DNA of 45,742 nucleotides from Saprospiraceae bacterium (GCA_027486765.1 JAIXOO010000233.1:1-45742); one strand, 5' to 3'. Shown: positions 17,861 to 29,300, numbered from the stretch's first letter. Notes: generated by a model from the letters alone, not told the origin. Numbers and translations: made by a program.

Positions 17861-18268
17861 TTATTTTGAATTCTCTCTTTCAACAGGCAAAGACAAATCT
17901 ATCTCGCTCATAGATGGGAAGAAACTCACTACTCTTATGTAGTACTTACCGCCCTTTACAATAATTCCCTTCTTGTTTTTAACACTCGAGTGGTATAATT
18001 TACCATTATAGTAGTACTCAAATCGAACTCTAGTACTAGTTTGTTTAATGGGGTTGTAAGTGCCTGTAGTTGTACCTTGAGCTAAATCGTAGCTGTATAA
18101 CAATAAGAGATTTCTTATTATTGTCCAAACAAAAAACAATAAAAAAATAGAATAACCAAATTTTGCACCAATTGACAAATTGAACTTTCTATTATCGTAA
18201 TAAATAAAAAGAGTCAACGCAGTACCCATCACACCAAATAAAAGTCCTTCAGTTAAAGATTGTTCCAT
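17861..18268 (-). CDS. Two-TM protein in immunity-gene position behind the RHS gene
   Basis: 135 residues. Membrane segments lie at about 5-22 and 35-58, followed by a soluble beta-rich domain (VRFEYYYNGKLYHSSV, GGKYYIRVVSFFPSMSEIDL) that recalls DUF3592-like single-domain proteins. It begins 11 bases after the stop of the 2452-residue RHS gene, so the two are almost surely co-transcribed. In polymorphic toxin loci the gene right after the RHS toxin tip usually encodes the immunity protein. By analogy this may protect the producer, and its membrane topology would suit a toxin acting at or crossing the inner membrane. That role is inferred from position. Confidence 0.6.
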   Translation of the reverse strand: MEQSLTEGLLFGVMGTALTLFIYYDNRKFNLSIGAKFGYSIFLLFFVWTIIRNLLLLYSYDLAQGTTTGTYNPIKQTSTRVRFEYYYNGKLYHSSVKNKKGIIVKGGKYYIRVVSFFPSMSEIDLSLPVERENSK

Positions 18269-18279
18269 AGTTGATGTTA

Positions 18280-21200
18280 TTATTCCTTTTTAATTGGGTG
18301 ATTTTTGTCTGCTGCGTTTTGTATCGCTCCACCATAACCATCACCCATAAAATTGTACCCAGTTTCTAGAGCCTTTTTGAGAAAGGCGTCGTTTGGATTT
18401 GTAAGCCCCTTAGTGAAAGGTTCGCCTATTTCTCCCATCTTATTTCCTGCCGCACCAATGATTACATTTCGTGACCAATGTAGAAATTGGTCCCCTGGAT
18501 TAGAATAATTTTCTGAACCACCTAAAAATTCAAATTCACGGAAAGGATTCAAAGAAAAAGTATTCCCAACTAAAGAAGCACCTAAGAATGAAAGTTTCCC
18601 CTTTGCTAATCCTTCCCCTGCTACACTAATTAGATTAAATTCTCTCCAGTCTCCACCAGAAGTAACGACTTGAGCTGCTCCATCACCAATAGCACTTGCC
18701 CAATTAAATTTATTTAAGAGAAAGTTTCCTCCAGAAGAAGCACCTGCACTTATACTAGCACTTACACCACTTTTTAACAACGACCATTCACTGGATATCG
18801 CCTTTCCAGCCCATTGCGCTCCTCTCAAAATATGCGGTACAGCGGCTTGAGCTCCTGCAGTCGCTAATGGAGCTGCCGCAACAACGTAAACTAACCCGGC
18901 TGTCGCAACAACTGTGTAAACCATGGCTTTACCAAAATTTTCTGCGGTTTGAATATCTCCTTCATATCGAATTTGCTCGGGCGTTTTATAGCGTTGCCAA
19001 ATACCTGACCACTGTTTCGTATCGTGGTATTCATTAGGGTCAAATATAGCGCCACCTGTAATGTTGTTGTCCCCTGCTTTTTTCCAAACATACCATTCTT
19101 CACTATTGAGGTTACGTCTAATGGTCATGGTTTGGTTGAGTTGAGGGTCAGTAACGTCCATCCACTCATAATTGCCGAAGTTTGGATTGAGATAAGGCTT
19201 TCCTACATTCATATTCTCCATGTAACTAATTGGTTCTTTGCCATCTTTATCTATATTGGCAATTGGCCCATTTCCCGCAAACTGATAAGGTGTGTACCAA
19301 GGATATTCAGCTGCTAGCGGATCAACACTCAGGAACCGCCCAATTCCCGGATTATAAATCCTGAACCCATAATCATAGTGATTCAAACTTCCAAACTCAC
19401 CATTTTTATCCAATTCCTTGCCATTGAAGCCGTAGCGGTATTTATTAGGGTTGTTAACTATGATGCTACGCATCTCCGAGCCAAAGGGGAAATAATCTGT
19501 AGCATCCAATACCGTAGCTGTGAAAGTAGCTCCGCTATACGTTTTACGGTCATTGATAAGTGCGCGGACATTCCCAAGATGGTCGTTTACTTCATAACGC
19601 TTCCAACCGTAGTTGAGTATTTGAGTACCCCGAAAATAAGGAGCCGTACCTGGTGTAGTTGTCCAGGCTACTGCTGGCTGTACAGTACCCAGACGATTTG
19701 AACCGTATAGGTGTTGCTCTTTCCAGGTGATGGTACTACCGTTTTTTTCGTACACCGCCAGTACATTGCCTTGGGCATCGCGGATATAGTAGGTGCTGAT
19801 GTCGCTGCCGGATGCCACTTTGCGTTTTTTGAGACGGTTTTGCATGGCATCGTAGGCAAAGAAGTTTTGGCTAAGGCCACCTAAAACATCCACTTGCAGA
19901 ATTTTGCCGTAAGGATTCCAGGTAATACCCCCGGCGCTGATGAAGCTTTGGGCATCGCCCGTGAGGTTACCCGCACCGTCGTAAGTATAATTGTTTGCAT
20001 CCGTTTGGCTTTTTACTTCGCCTGTAGTATTGGAGGAGCTAGCATCTATTACTTGCCGAAGTTTGTTGGTGCCAGGATAGTAGATGTAACTGAGGTTGTC
20101 CTGCACCGAGGCACTAGAGCCCCAGCGCTGGTAGGTCATAATGTTGCCATTGCGGTCGTAGGTGATGGTGCCTTCCTTGTAGTTGCTCTGTAGTGGCGCC
20201 TGCCCCGTAGTTGTGGTAATGTTCCAGTTGCTGATGGCTGTGGCATCGGGCAAGTAGGTGTTCATCAAGTTGAGGCGCATGAGCTGGTCATAGCGATAAG
20301 TTTGAATATTAGCTCCTATGTTGATGCCTTTGTTCTCCTGAGCAATGAAGCGGATATTAGCTGTATATTGTGAGAGGCCATCGGTGTGAAAAGGTACTGG
20401 GGTACCACTGCTAGTATAATTGACCTCAAAGCGATTGGTGGTACCACCAATGGGGTCATAGTCGTTGATGTTGGTACTGCTGCTTTGGATGTTGGTATTG
20501 TTGTAAAAACCAATCGTATAAGCAAATGCATCCGCAGCAGTGTAACGATTGGAATTGCCCACTACGTTGTTGGCATCCCGGCCCATATCTTTGGCGCTAT
20601 TAAGAAATGAGGCGTTGAGCCCTTTAAGCAAACCTTGGAGGGTATAGGCATAGTCCATACCCTGCACACGGTAATGGCCAATTTCGGTACGCGCCAGAGG
20701 GCCGTGCAGGTAGTATTTGTAGCTGGCCTCTCGATCCCAAAGCGCCCCAACAGGTTCTGTATCGGTAAAACTGGACATGACCTGAGACAAGCGGTTGTCC
20801 AGATCATAAAAGTAGCGGTAGCTGAACTGATCAGCTTGCCCTTTTTGGTAAAACACCGCGTTCATCTTGCCAGTAAGTTGGTCATAATCGTAATCGATGC
20901 GCTTATACCGATGACCATTGGCATTAAGCTCTGGAATGTCTTGGATCACTGTGGCAATATCTCCAGTAAGGTCATAACTGTAATGCGTGGCGTAGTCAAA
21001 AACATTGTCATTTGAGTTATAAGAGGCCACGATGGTGGTGGCGGAAATCCGACTACGCAGGTTTTCGCGAGGGAAAGAACCCGGTAAACTAACTGTAGCA
21101 ATATCATAATAGGTGCGAGTAACATGGACACGACTGCTCAAGGTACTAATCCAAGTGTTGGCAGTATTAGTAGTCATGATAGTAGAAGAGGGAGCACTTG

Positions 21201-24200
21201 CGCTTGACCCTTCCCCCGTTTGGTATACCCTTCCCAAAACATCATACAAGGTATAACTGTATTTATTACTTGGCCGCTGGCGACCATCTTGTGAAACAAC
21301 CAATCGCCCAAATTCATCATAATAAAATAGGTTTTCAAGGCGATCAGGTGAAATTTGTTTAACTACTTCACCCAAAGCATTGTAGGCATAACGAGTGGGC
21401 AAAGTATGGGCCGGATAGGTAGGCGCTATTGGTCCACTTGGGTTGCTTCGATTGGCGCGAATATTGTTCCGATTGGGTTGTGCATTAGGCCCGTTGGCAT
21501 CCAAATTAATCGGAACCACCCCAGCTGGAGGAATGGTTTGGGTCAACAAATTGGACTGATCATAGTAATACAAAGTATATTGATATTCCAATAAAGGTCC
21601 AGTAGTATAAAATTGCTCATTCAATCCAGTAAGGCATTTGCTCAAATACTGCGTGACAAAATTTGCACGAGCAGCCCTCACCAATTCTGCATAAGCAATC
21701 TCAGCTTGCACATCAGCTTGAGCCAATAAAATTTGACTACAATTACCACTAACATCAACTGTTGGGTTGACTTCTTCTGGGCAAAGCATTAAAATGCGGC
21801 ATCCTGTAGGGGGGGGTGGAGTCGCACACTGATCTAAAAAGTTTTTGTAATCTTCTGCACTACGATTCAACCCGAGTTTCTCATTGAGGAAACGGGATAG
21901 ATAAGTATAATAATTGTCGGGTTCTTGAGCCAGGGTACAAAAATTGGTATTGAATACTGAGACTTGAGTATTGACTTCGTCGCAGGTCTTGCAAACACGG
22001 CACTCAAGGTATGGTGGTAGGGTTATTGGGTTTACCAAATTCCGCGCAGATGTAGTGCAAGCTGTTTCAAGCATTGCCATATCGGCTGCACTTAGTGGCA
22101 CAGAAGAAAATTGCTTGAGGTAATCTGCAAATGTAGCATATCCACCCGGGGTAGTTGTGTAACAATCTTTAAGTACCTTGTAATTTTCACAAGCGCATGT
22201 ATTCGCCCGAGATTCAAGGGTGCGAGCAGAAAAATACACTGGAGCATTGTAAGCACCAGGGAAATTAATGATATTCGCATGGCAAGAAGAACATACTTTT
22301 TGACCATTAGGGGCTGTGGTACCGATGTAAGCAGTCACAATTCCTTCAATGCTGGCATCGCCATATGCTGTGGTAACTCCAGGAGGCGTTGTAGTAGCGC
22401 CATAAGGATGAGTAGCATCACAAGATGATTTACAAACCGCAGCTAAACGAAGTTTGAGTTGGTCTTTGTTAAGTTGAGACAACGCAGCAATGGCTGAACA
22501 AGCTTCAGATAGTTTTTCAAACCAGATTTCAGCACTCTCATCACAGAAACTTTCACATTCCGTTTTAAGGCTTTGCACCTGGTTGGCTTCTTGCGTTGTA
22601 AAATAGCTTTGGTTTCCTACTTGAGTTCTGTAGTCTTCGTTGAGCACCCTTCGCTCTTTTCCTGCATAGGCATTGTATGGTCCACCTGCGCAAGCAGCAT
22701 TGCCAATACAATTGATGACATTGTTATCACAAGTAGCGTTAGCACTGCGTTTCTGGCTTTTGCATTGCCCCACCAAACTGAGGTAGATGGCACGAAGCAT
22801 TCTCCAGGCGGCATCATTATCTGCTACTGCAGAACCGGGGCCCATGGAACCACAGTTTACCCCAAAAATCTGGTTGTTAACAAAAGTAGCTACGGATTGA
22901 TTTCCAGCAATAGTAGGATCCATATCGTTCCAACGATTTTGCAGGTCAGTTAAGCAGCTCATACCTTCACTTGTAGCAAAGAAAGGGTCGGTGCTGAAAA
23001 AATTAGGTACCCCACTGGCCATAAAGCCGCTGTCAATCGCCATCTGATAGGTTTCTGATGCCAATAGTTTCGCTTCGTAACGATTAGAATTCGTTTGGTT
23101 GTTACACCAGTTGAGGTAACAATATTCTGGGTGGTATTTTTTGGCCAAAGGCGCTGCCCAAGATGGCTTCCAATATTCGATAAACTGGAGGGGAGTAAGG
23201 TCTTTAGGGGATTTACTGACCCCCTCAATTACAATAAAATCAATCTGATTTTTCTCATCCAAGTAGTTGTCACCGATGCTAAGTTCCTGATAGTAGTATT
23301 TGCTGGTTGAGGTATTGAAGTAGAAAATGGAAGTGGGATCTGAACTATTGATTTTGTTGCCAATCGCATCATATGTAAATTGTGCGTACTGGCCTCCCCC
23401 TGGAATCATATCCCCTTCTAACATCAGTTTGATGGCATCACAAGTACTCAATGAATTGCCACAACGTTCAAAACATTCTTTGCGCAATTCAATGTATTCA
23501 GCTTGTGAATAGATGCCATTGCCATTGTTGTAATTGGCATCTAAAGTACTGAGGCAGTTGCTGCAATCTTGCAGGCAGCCCGTAGTGTAAGCAACTGCCC
23601 TCAGTTGGGATTGCAGGTTGGCTAATGTTGGTGCGCAACCATTTAGCTTTATAAAACGGTCCGCATAGGTATTGAGGGCATCTTGATTGAGAGAGAGCGT
23701 CTTGATAATTGTGTACTCCCCAGCGGTTAAACTAACATTAGGAATGCTCTCATTAAAGTTGTAAAAAGCAGGACTACAAACATCATTGTCAAAACTTTGG
23801 CCCTGGTAGTTGGTTTTGGTATAGTTTACAATCGGTGTACCACCACAACTAGGGATAACTTTGATGTTTAAATCATAGGCACAGTCATAACAAGCAGTAG
23901 GTGAACAAGAAAGATTGTTGAGTATTGGCGTAGTAAGGAGGTAGCTAAAGTTGTAGTTGGCACCTGAAGGAACCAGGAGGTTAAAATTAGAAGTCAATGA
24001 ATACTCATCTTTCAAATTATTGAGTAATTCCCATTTAAAATTACTGAGTGGACTTTGGCTATCCGACAGGTAGTTAACATTGCTTGGTGAAGAGCCAGCT
24101 AAAGCGGTTGCTACAGTCCGCCCATGCATATCAATGTAACTTATGCTAGCTTGGGCATTGGGGTCAATGACCAGGTTTTTTTGATAATGGGTGGCATCGC

Positions 24201-25638
24201 CTGCATCATTGCCAAACAGGCGATCCAATTCATCCTGAGTAGGTTTGCCGTAGAAGTACTGGGTTTCCTTTCCACCCGACAAACGGAACATCTCACCAGG
24301 AGCACTTTCCCGACGGATGCGGCCAGTTTGATCAGGGGTGTATTCAGTTAGTGAGTAGGCAAAGCCCTTCGCATCTGGGATAAAGGCATTTTCACCCGTA
24401 AGGTAATTGGGATTGTTGGGAGAATAGTATTTGCCTATGCCAAAAGTACTACTCATCGCAGGTGGGGCATAGGAACAAGAGTTGATGTCAAATTCAGCTT
24501 TGCCATAAGGAGCGGTACCTGCAATGTTGGCCGCTAGCAGGGGGTCGAATTTCAAAAAGGTTTGGAAAGTGGGGGCAGTTAGAGTGCTAAACGCTGGGCG
24601 TCCTTGGTGATCATAAGCAGTGGCACTAGCCAGAGTCATGCCAATTGAGTTAGAAAGGGTCACGGTTTGACGTTCGCGTAGCGTATTGTCAAAATAGTGA
24701 ACTGTAGGAGTCATTTTACCCTCTTCAGCAAAAGTCGATTGAGCTTGCCAATTGAGCAAAGGCTCATGAGTAGTGATGGCGAAAGATTTATAAGTTGACC
24801 AATCTGTATACTCTCTCAATCCACTAATATTGATACGAGCGGCTCTTAAGCGATATAAAATATAGCCAGCAGGATAAGTTAAAGGTAGCGTATATTGTAA
24901 ATTAGCTGTACTAACGCGAGTTGAATTGTAGCGAAAAATTTGACTCACTTCAGCTTGAGTGAGAGAAATACCCAATGCTAATTTACTTTTGGCTAAAGTG
25001 CTCTGAGCATCAAAAAAAGTCCATTCAAGATCATATTCTTCTGCTCCAGAGGTGCTTGGCCATGTAAAATTGGCGGCGGTACTGGTAGGTGTGACGTTGT
25101 TTGGTACAGGAGCTGTACCAGTAGCAAAAGCATACTTTCGATTCAGGATGATTTCTCCAATCAATTTTAGAGGAGGAAGTGCAGTACCAACATAAGTAAC
25201 ACCAGTGATGGTGATTTCTAGTTTATGAAATGGGTCAGGGTAAGTTGGTGGTACAGGGCTGAGTATTTTAAAGGCTCGATGGGGAGTGCTACCGGACACA
25301 TTGCTCAAAAAATTAAGGGTTAACGTAATTGGAATTGTTGTAAAAACTGTTGTGCTGGTCCAAGCTTTTACACTCAAGGTAACCGATACATTGCAATCTA
25401 CTTTCGAAACCAAGGCATCCTCATCAATTTCCAGAATGACCCGACTTTCAAATGAAGCCATATTGCTCCCTGCAATCGGCAATTGAGAAAACTTGTCATC
25501 ACTAACTGTGAAAACTGCATTGTTGATGATTTGAGCACCAGTTAGTGCATTGACAAATCGCTCTTGGGCGTCCATTAATGTAGCCCACAATAGCATTAAA
25601 AGTATATAATAGATCGGTTGGTGGTTTATCCTTTTCAT
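18280..25638 (-). CDS. Giant secreted RHS-repeat protein with unique C-terminal tail (2452 aa)
   Basis: A signal peptide (1-25, ending LMDAQ) directs export. Residues 30-330 contain beta-sandwich and FnIII-like regions (FTWPSTSGAEEYDLEW). A cysteine-rich stretch spans about 586-1286 with many CxxC pairs. YD/RHS repeats follow from about 1370 (YYDEFGRLVVSQDGRQRP, YDYDQLTGKMNAVFYQKG, YTYDGAGNLTGD). The RHS-associated core lies at about 2066-2136 (YRYGFNGKELD, FRIYNPGIGRFLSVDPL, PYQFAGNGPIANIDKDGKEP). The last 316 residues are unique, with a hydrophobic segment (MVYTVVATAGLVYVVAAAP) and a Gly/Ala/Ser-rich part, the usual place for a variable toxin tip. No T9SS C-terminal sorting domain is visible. 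The gene lies between a LolA-like gene (9 bases upstream) and a possible immunity gene. Related Bacteroidota proteins are known only as RHS/DUF6443-type proteins; a contact-dependent toxin or adhesive shell is inferred. Confidence 0.88.
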   Translation of the reverse strand: MKRINHQPIYYILLMLLWATLMDAQERFVNALTGAQIINNAVFTVSDDKFSQLPIAGSNMASFESRVILEIDEDALVSKVDCNVSVTLSVKAWTSTTVFTTIPITLTLNFLSNVSGSTPHRAFKILSPVPPTYPDPFHKLEITITGVTYVGTALPPLKLIGEIILNRKYAFATGTAPVPNNVTPTSTAANFTWPSTSGAEEYDLEWTFFDAQSTLAKSKLALGISLTQAEVSQIFRYNSTRVSTANLQYTLPLTYPAGYILYRLRAARINISGLREYTDWSTYKSFAITTHEPLLNWQAQSTFAEEGKMTPTVHYFDNTLRERQTVTLSNSIGMTLASATAYDHQGRPAFSTLTAPTFQTFLKFDPLLAANIAGTAPYGKAEFDINSCSYAPPAMSSTFGIGKYYSPNNPNYLTGENAFIPDAKGFAYSLTEYTPDQTGRIRRESAPGEMFRLSGGKETQYFYGKPTQDELDRLFGNDAGDATHYQKNLVIDPNAQASISYIDMHGRTVATALAGSSPSNVNYLSDSQSPLSNFKWELLNNLKDEYSLTSNFNLLVPSGANYNFSYLLTTPILNNLSCSPTACYDCAYDLNIKVIPSCGGTPIVNYTKTNYQGQSFDNDVCSPAFYNFNESIPNVSLTAGEYTIIKTLSLNQDALNTYADRFIKLNGCAPTLANLQSQLRAVAYTTGCLQDCSNCLSTLDANYNNGNGIYSQAEYIELRKECFERCGNSLSTCDAIKLMLEGDMIPGGGQYAQFTYDAIGNKINSSDPTSIFYFNTSTSKYYYQELSIGDNYLDEKNQIDFIVIEGVSKSPKDLTPLQFIEYWKPSWAAPLAKKYHPEYCYLNWCNNQTNSNRYEAKLLASETYQMAIDSGFMASGVPNFFSTDPFFATSEGMSCLTDLQNRWNDMDPTIAGNQSVATFVNNQIFGVNCGSMGPGSAVADNDAAWRMLRAIYLSLVGQCKSQKRSANATCDNNVINCIGNAACAGGPYNAYAGKERRVLNEDYRTQVGNQSYFTTQEANQVQSLKTECESFCDESAEIWFEKLSEACSAIAALSQLNKDQLKLRLAAVCKSSCDATHPYGATTTPPGVTTAYGDASIEGIVTAYIGTTAPNGQKVCSSCHANIINFPGAYNAPVYFSARTLESRANTCACENYKVLKDCYTTTPGGYATFADYLKQFSSVPLSAADMAMLETACTTSARNLVNPITLPPYLECRVCKTCDEVNTQVSVFNTNFCTLAQEPDNYYTYLSRFLNEKLGLNRSAEDYKNFLDQCATPPPPTGCRILMLCPEEVNPTVDVSGNCSQILLAQADVQAEIAYAELVRAARANFVTQYLSKCLTGLNEQFYTTGPLLEYQYTLYYYDQSNLLTQTIPPAGVVPINLDANGPNAQPNRNNIRANRSNPSGPIAPTYPAHTLPTRYAYNALGEVVKQISPDRLENLFYYDEFGRLVVSQDGRQRPSNKYSYTLYDVLGRVYQTGEGSSASAPSSTIMTTNTANTWISTLSSRVHVTRTYYDIATVSLPGSFPRENLRSRISATTIVASYNSNDNVFDYATHYSYDLTGDIATVIQDIPELNANGHRYKRIDYDYDQLTGKMNAVFYQKGQADQFSYRYFYDLDNRLSQVMSSFTDTEPVGALWDREASYKYYLHGPLARTEIGHYRVQGMDYAYTLQGLLKGLNASFLNSAKDMGRDANNVVGNSNRYTAADAFAYTIGFYNNTNIQSSSTNINDYDPIGGTTNRFEVNYTSSGTPVPFHTDGLSQYTANIRFIAQENKGINIGANIQTYRYDQLMRLNLMNTYLPDATAISNWNITTTTGQAPLQSNYKEGTITYDRNGNIMTYQRWGSSASVQDNLSYIYYPGTNKLRQVIDASSSNTTGEVKSQTDANNYTYDGAGNLTGDAQSFISAGGITWNPYGKILQVDVLGGLSQNFFAYDAMQNRLKKRKVASGSDISTYYIRDAQGNVLAVYEKNGSTITWKEQHLYGSNRLGTVQPAVAWTTTPGTAPYFRGTQILNYGWKRYEVNDHLGNVRALINDRKTYSGATFTATVLDATDYFPFGSEMRSIIVNNPNKYRYGFNGKELDKNGEFGSLNHYDYGFRIYNPGIGRFLSVDPLAAEYPWYTPYQFAGNGPIANIDKDGKEPISYMENMNVGKPYLNPNFGNYEWMDVTDPQLNQTMTIRRNLNSEEWYVWKKAGDNNITGGAIFDPNEYHDTKQWSGIWQRYKTPEQIRYEGDIQTAENFGKAMVYTVVATAGLVYVVAAAPLATAGAQAAVPHILRGAQWAGKAISSEWSLLKSGVSASISAGASSGGNFLLNKFNWASAIGDGAAQVVTSGGDWREFNLISVAGEGLAKGKLSFLGASLVGNTFSLNPFREFEFLGGSENYSNPGDQFLHWSRNVIIGAAGNKMGEIGEPFTKGLTNPNDAFLKKALETGYNFMGDGYGGAIQNAADKNHPIKKE

Positions 25639-25647
25639 GGCATCAAT

Positions 25648-26358
25648 TTAAAGGGTTTGTACTCGGTAATTAGAATAGGTTTTGCTCGGAATTACTCCCC
25701 TCTTAGTGCGGATCACATACTGCTTTAATGACTTGTAGAAAGCCCCTTTTTGGATTTGATACTGGCTATACACTGCACTAATTTTAGTGAAAGTTTCGCT
25801 TGCTTCACCTTCTTCTGCCATATCAGCCTGTTCTAAAGTCAACCTGAGTAAACAATGGCTATTCGGATCATAAATTAGATCCAGTTTGAAGTTTTCATCA
25901 ATGGGATCGACGATCCGCAAGCCAGCCTGATTTTTGGGCATTCTGAAAGCCTGGATTCTGAGTCCTTGCTCCTGAACCAATTGAGCAACCTGCTCGGGCC
26001 CGATGATTTTTTCTTGGGTTGCAGGCAAGGCTGATTTAGCATTGAGCAGCACCATTTCCTCTATACTATGGTCTATCCATAGTAATTCGCTGCCAATTTT
26101 TAACCATTCAAAGTCCAACCCTTTCATATGATAGTCCAACCCATTTTGGGTCAGGTGTATACTCATGGTATCAACAGGTTTGGACTGCTGGTTTTCGAAG
26201 TAGGTATAATGTACTCGATAGGAAATGTTCCGACCCGGTTGGCGATAAAACGCCACAATTTTTTGCAATTCCTCTGCACCATGTTGTGCCCATGTTAAAT
26301 TGGCTGAGCAAAATAACAACAAGCACAGGATTGGGAATTTTAAAGTTCTCCTATTCAT
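25648..26358 (-). CDS. LolA-like periplasmic protein in the RHS operon
   Basis: 236 residues from the ATG at 26356-26358 (MNRRTLKF); a TTG two codons earlier overlaps the upstream stop and is less likely. A signal peptide ends at about residue 24 (NLTWAQ). The mature part begins with a helix (GAEELQKIVAFYRQP) followed by repeated antiparallel strands, the layout of LolA/LolB-like lipoprotein-binding half-barrels. The resemblance is structural rather than by motif. It starts 2 bases after the 1975-residue gene ends and stops 9 bases before the 2452-residue RHS gene. A chaperone or lipoprotein-carrier role in moving the RHS proteins across the periplasm is inferred. Confidence 0.6.
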   Translation of the reverse strand: MNRRTLKFPILCLLLFCSANLTWAQHGAEELQKIVAFYRQPGRNISYRVHYTYFENQQSKPVDTMSIHLTQNGLDYHMKGLDFEWLKIGSELLWIDHSIEEMVLLNAKSALPATQEKIIGPEQVAQLVQEQGLRIQAFRMPKNQAGLRIVDPIDENFKLDLIYDPNSHCLLRLTLEQADMAEEGEASETFTKISAVYSQYQIQKGAFYKSLKQYVIRTKRGVIPSKTYSNYRVQTL

Positions 26359-26360
26359 GG

Positions 26361-29300
26361 TCAATTAGGTTTTAGATTTGAGCGGGCTTCCTTTACAGTC
26401 ATCACCCCTTTTTCAGTCTCCTTTTTCACTCTTATCAATCGACCTTCATCGTCATACTCGTAGAACATGGCATAGTTATTCTCATCTAACTCTGCAACCA
26501 GGCGCAAGGTATAGTTGTCGTACACATAAGATTTCATATTTGTAAGGTTGGGATGAAAACGGAAATCGTCAAAATAAGCCGTTGTAGCTGAAGGGTTTTT
26601 TAGATTAATGAAAACATTTTGTCCAGTTGGAACAGTGATTTCCTTTTCAACGCGTTGCCAACCATCTATAACGGGGCCTGATGGGTAAAGTGTTTGTGGT
26701 GTGCCGCCAATTACTACCTCTATACCAATTGTATTCAGTGGGATGACCCCTCCATTAAGTAAAGTACTACCCGTTGCCACCCAGGCGGAGATGAGAAACT
26801 TGGTGTTTGTTGTTGTTCCGAACTCCGTTTGAGGCACACAATTGAGGCAACTGAACTTCCTATATGGACAATCAGCCGGAGGGTTAGGCCCATCACACAC
26901 AGTTGCTTTTTGTATGATCCTGGCTGTACTAGAACCTCCTGCCGATATTTTAATAGAATATTTACCTGTATGTGCTGCCAAAGAATCTAAAGTAATATTT
27001 TGGTACAAAGAAGTAGTCGTATTGAACCCAAACAGAAGCTTCTTAAGTACTCCTTGATCAGGTTTCGGAATAGTACCATAACTTGAATTGGTATTTTGAA
27101 AGTTATAATCTTCAAACCCTTCATAAGCCATTTCCTGATACCTTGCATTATCTGCATAAGCCGTTACTTTGGTATGATTATACCCTAGTTGAGAGGAAGA
27201 ATAAATGTCATTGGGTGACTTTGATTCTAAAGGATTACCGCGAAAATCAACCATGGTAACTTCTTTGGTCGTTGCCCAGGGTAAACCATCAGGTAACGGA
27301 GTCCACAATTGACTAGTCGAATTGTAAGACCAGAATGGTGTAAAACTAGCCACTGTTCCACTGCTTCGATTGATAGAACTTGTAGCCACTGTTTGGTTCC
27401 TATCTGTAAAGAACACTTTACTTTTGTTTGAGCGCCAGTTACCTTTCCTGCCATTTGCAAAAGGATTGATCGGGTTAACACTATTGTAAAACCCAACATT
27501 CGTAGGGTGGCGCTCGCAAAACATTGTCCATTCATCTTTAAACATTGCTGCGGTGGCGGCAGTAACCTTTGATGAACTGTTAAAGGTAAGTGGAGAACTT
27601 AAGGCTGGATTGACCAAACTTTCAATCGATCCTATACTGGCACTAGGTTGATTGCGTCTTCCAGAACGGATAACCTTTATCGTTAAAGGGTCTGTATTAA
27701 AATCGGCGTGGACACCGAGAGTGTTTACTACTTCAATACTCTCTTGGCAATACAAAATGAAATATCGACCTGGTTCAGGGACTGTACTATTCTCTTTTTG
27801 AATAATAATTTCATCTCCTTCTGAAAATATTTCTGCAGAGTTGGTCACGCTGCTAAGCACCCCATTGTCTATCTTCGCTCCTGTTACAAAAGCACTAATG
27901 TTTTTGTAAGCTTGCCCCATGCCTGGATATGCCCAATGAGCAGGATAATTAAAGGCATAAACATTGTCATTGAATTCGTTTTGGGTTTCGTTAAGTAGCA
28001 CGTTACCCGTTTCACTGTCAAAAAGTACATTGCGGGTAGTTGCAGTGGAACCATTCTCATTGACAATCACCTTGTCCAAAACTCCAAATCGCTTGATAAA
28101 TTTGGTTGTGGCTGCGGTACGTAATCGGGTATATTCTCGCTGGAGGGCAGGGATTCCAATTGGAATAATAAAAGGAAAACTTGCATCAACATTGAATTCA
28201 ACCCCTACCCCAATTGTTTCGTTGGCGTCTTCTTGCATATCCTGCCAAACGTCGAAATCCAAACCCATTGTGGAGGTTGAAATACTTCCATTAGGGTTTA
28301 CTACACTAACACTATTGTTGAGGTGAAGACGCTCAGCATTGGGATCGTCTACTTTGTATTCATAACGGGTAGATCGAATGAGCGCCCCTGATTCATTGTA
28401 AATGGCTTCCTCTCTCATCTTTCCATGCATGTCGTTCACTTCAACTGTGAAGCCTTGGGATATGGTTACATAGTCGACAGAATTCAATCGGAAAAATCGA
28501 CTTAATGCACCCATTTTGATCGTGTAGGGTTGGGTGTTGGTAAAATCAGTTAAGACAGGAAACTCTTTAGCTGTATAAAATTTGACGACACTTGAACCAG
28601 TGGCAGTCCGGGTTACATTAGGGTTTGTCAAGTTTTTGACTGTAACTTGCCGATAACCTACTACGGGGGAAGGATAGAGAGATTCTCCTAATGGCGTTTC
28701 GGTGTAATAAAAGTTGCTTGGTGCCAGCTTGACTTTGTCTTTGTAAGGTAGTGGCTCCCGCAATGAATTTTCTTCACCCCCAAGGGTTGGTTCATAAGCG
28801 GCCACTCCTGAGCTTATCGGCGTACTTATTCCGGACTCCGTCATTCTATAGCTGTACTCTTGTCCATAGGTGCTAGCGCCTCCCCCTTGTGCAATGTTCC
28901 ATTGATCATTGATGGTTACTTTTTTTACTCTTGAGCCCCCACCGTATTTGATGTAATCAGGATCAGGTAGCCTAACCCAAGATCTATCTACAGTAGTTTC
29001 CCCAATATCTGCAACGCCAGCCCAGGGCTTATTCATCGCTGTTCGTTCAAATCCAGTTAATAAATTTTTCAGATCAAAACCTCGATGCCTGGTAATCAAC
29101 TGACGAACAGCCTTAGTCATGTCTGCTTTAGAAGCATTGCTATTCAAGACGATCCCCGGGCCATAAGTTAGATCTGGCAACTCCAAACGCATGGTTTGTA
29201 GCGCAGCCAAGCTGATCGGATGAGTTTCTTTTTTGTTCGCGGTTACTTTTTTAATTGGAATAGCTAAGGCTAAACCGTTATTTAGTTTTTTGGGTAGGCG

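Noticed and set aside
22279-22293. CSSCH as a c-type haem site
   Set aside because: A single motif in a cysteine-rich RHS shell without cytochrome context; probably chance, so kept only as a side note.
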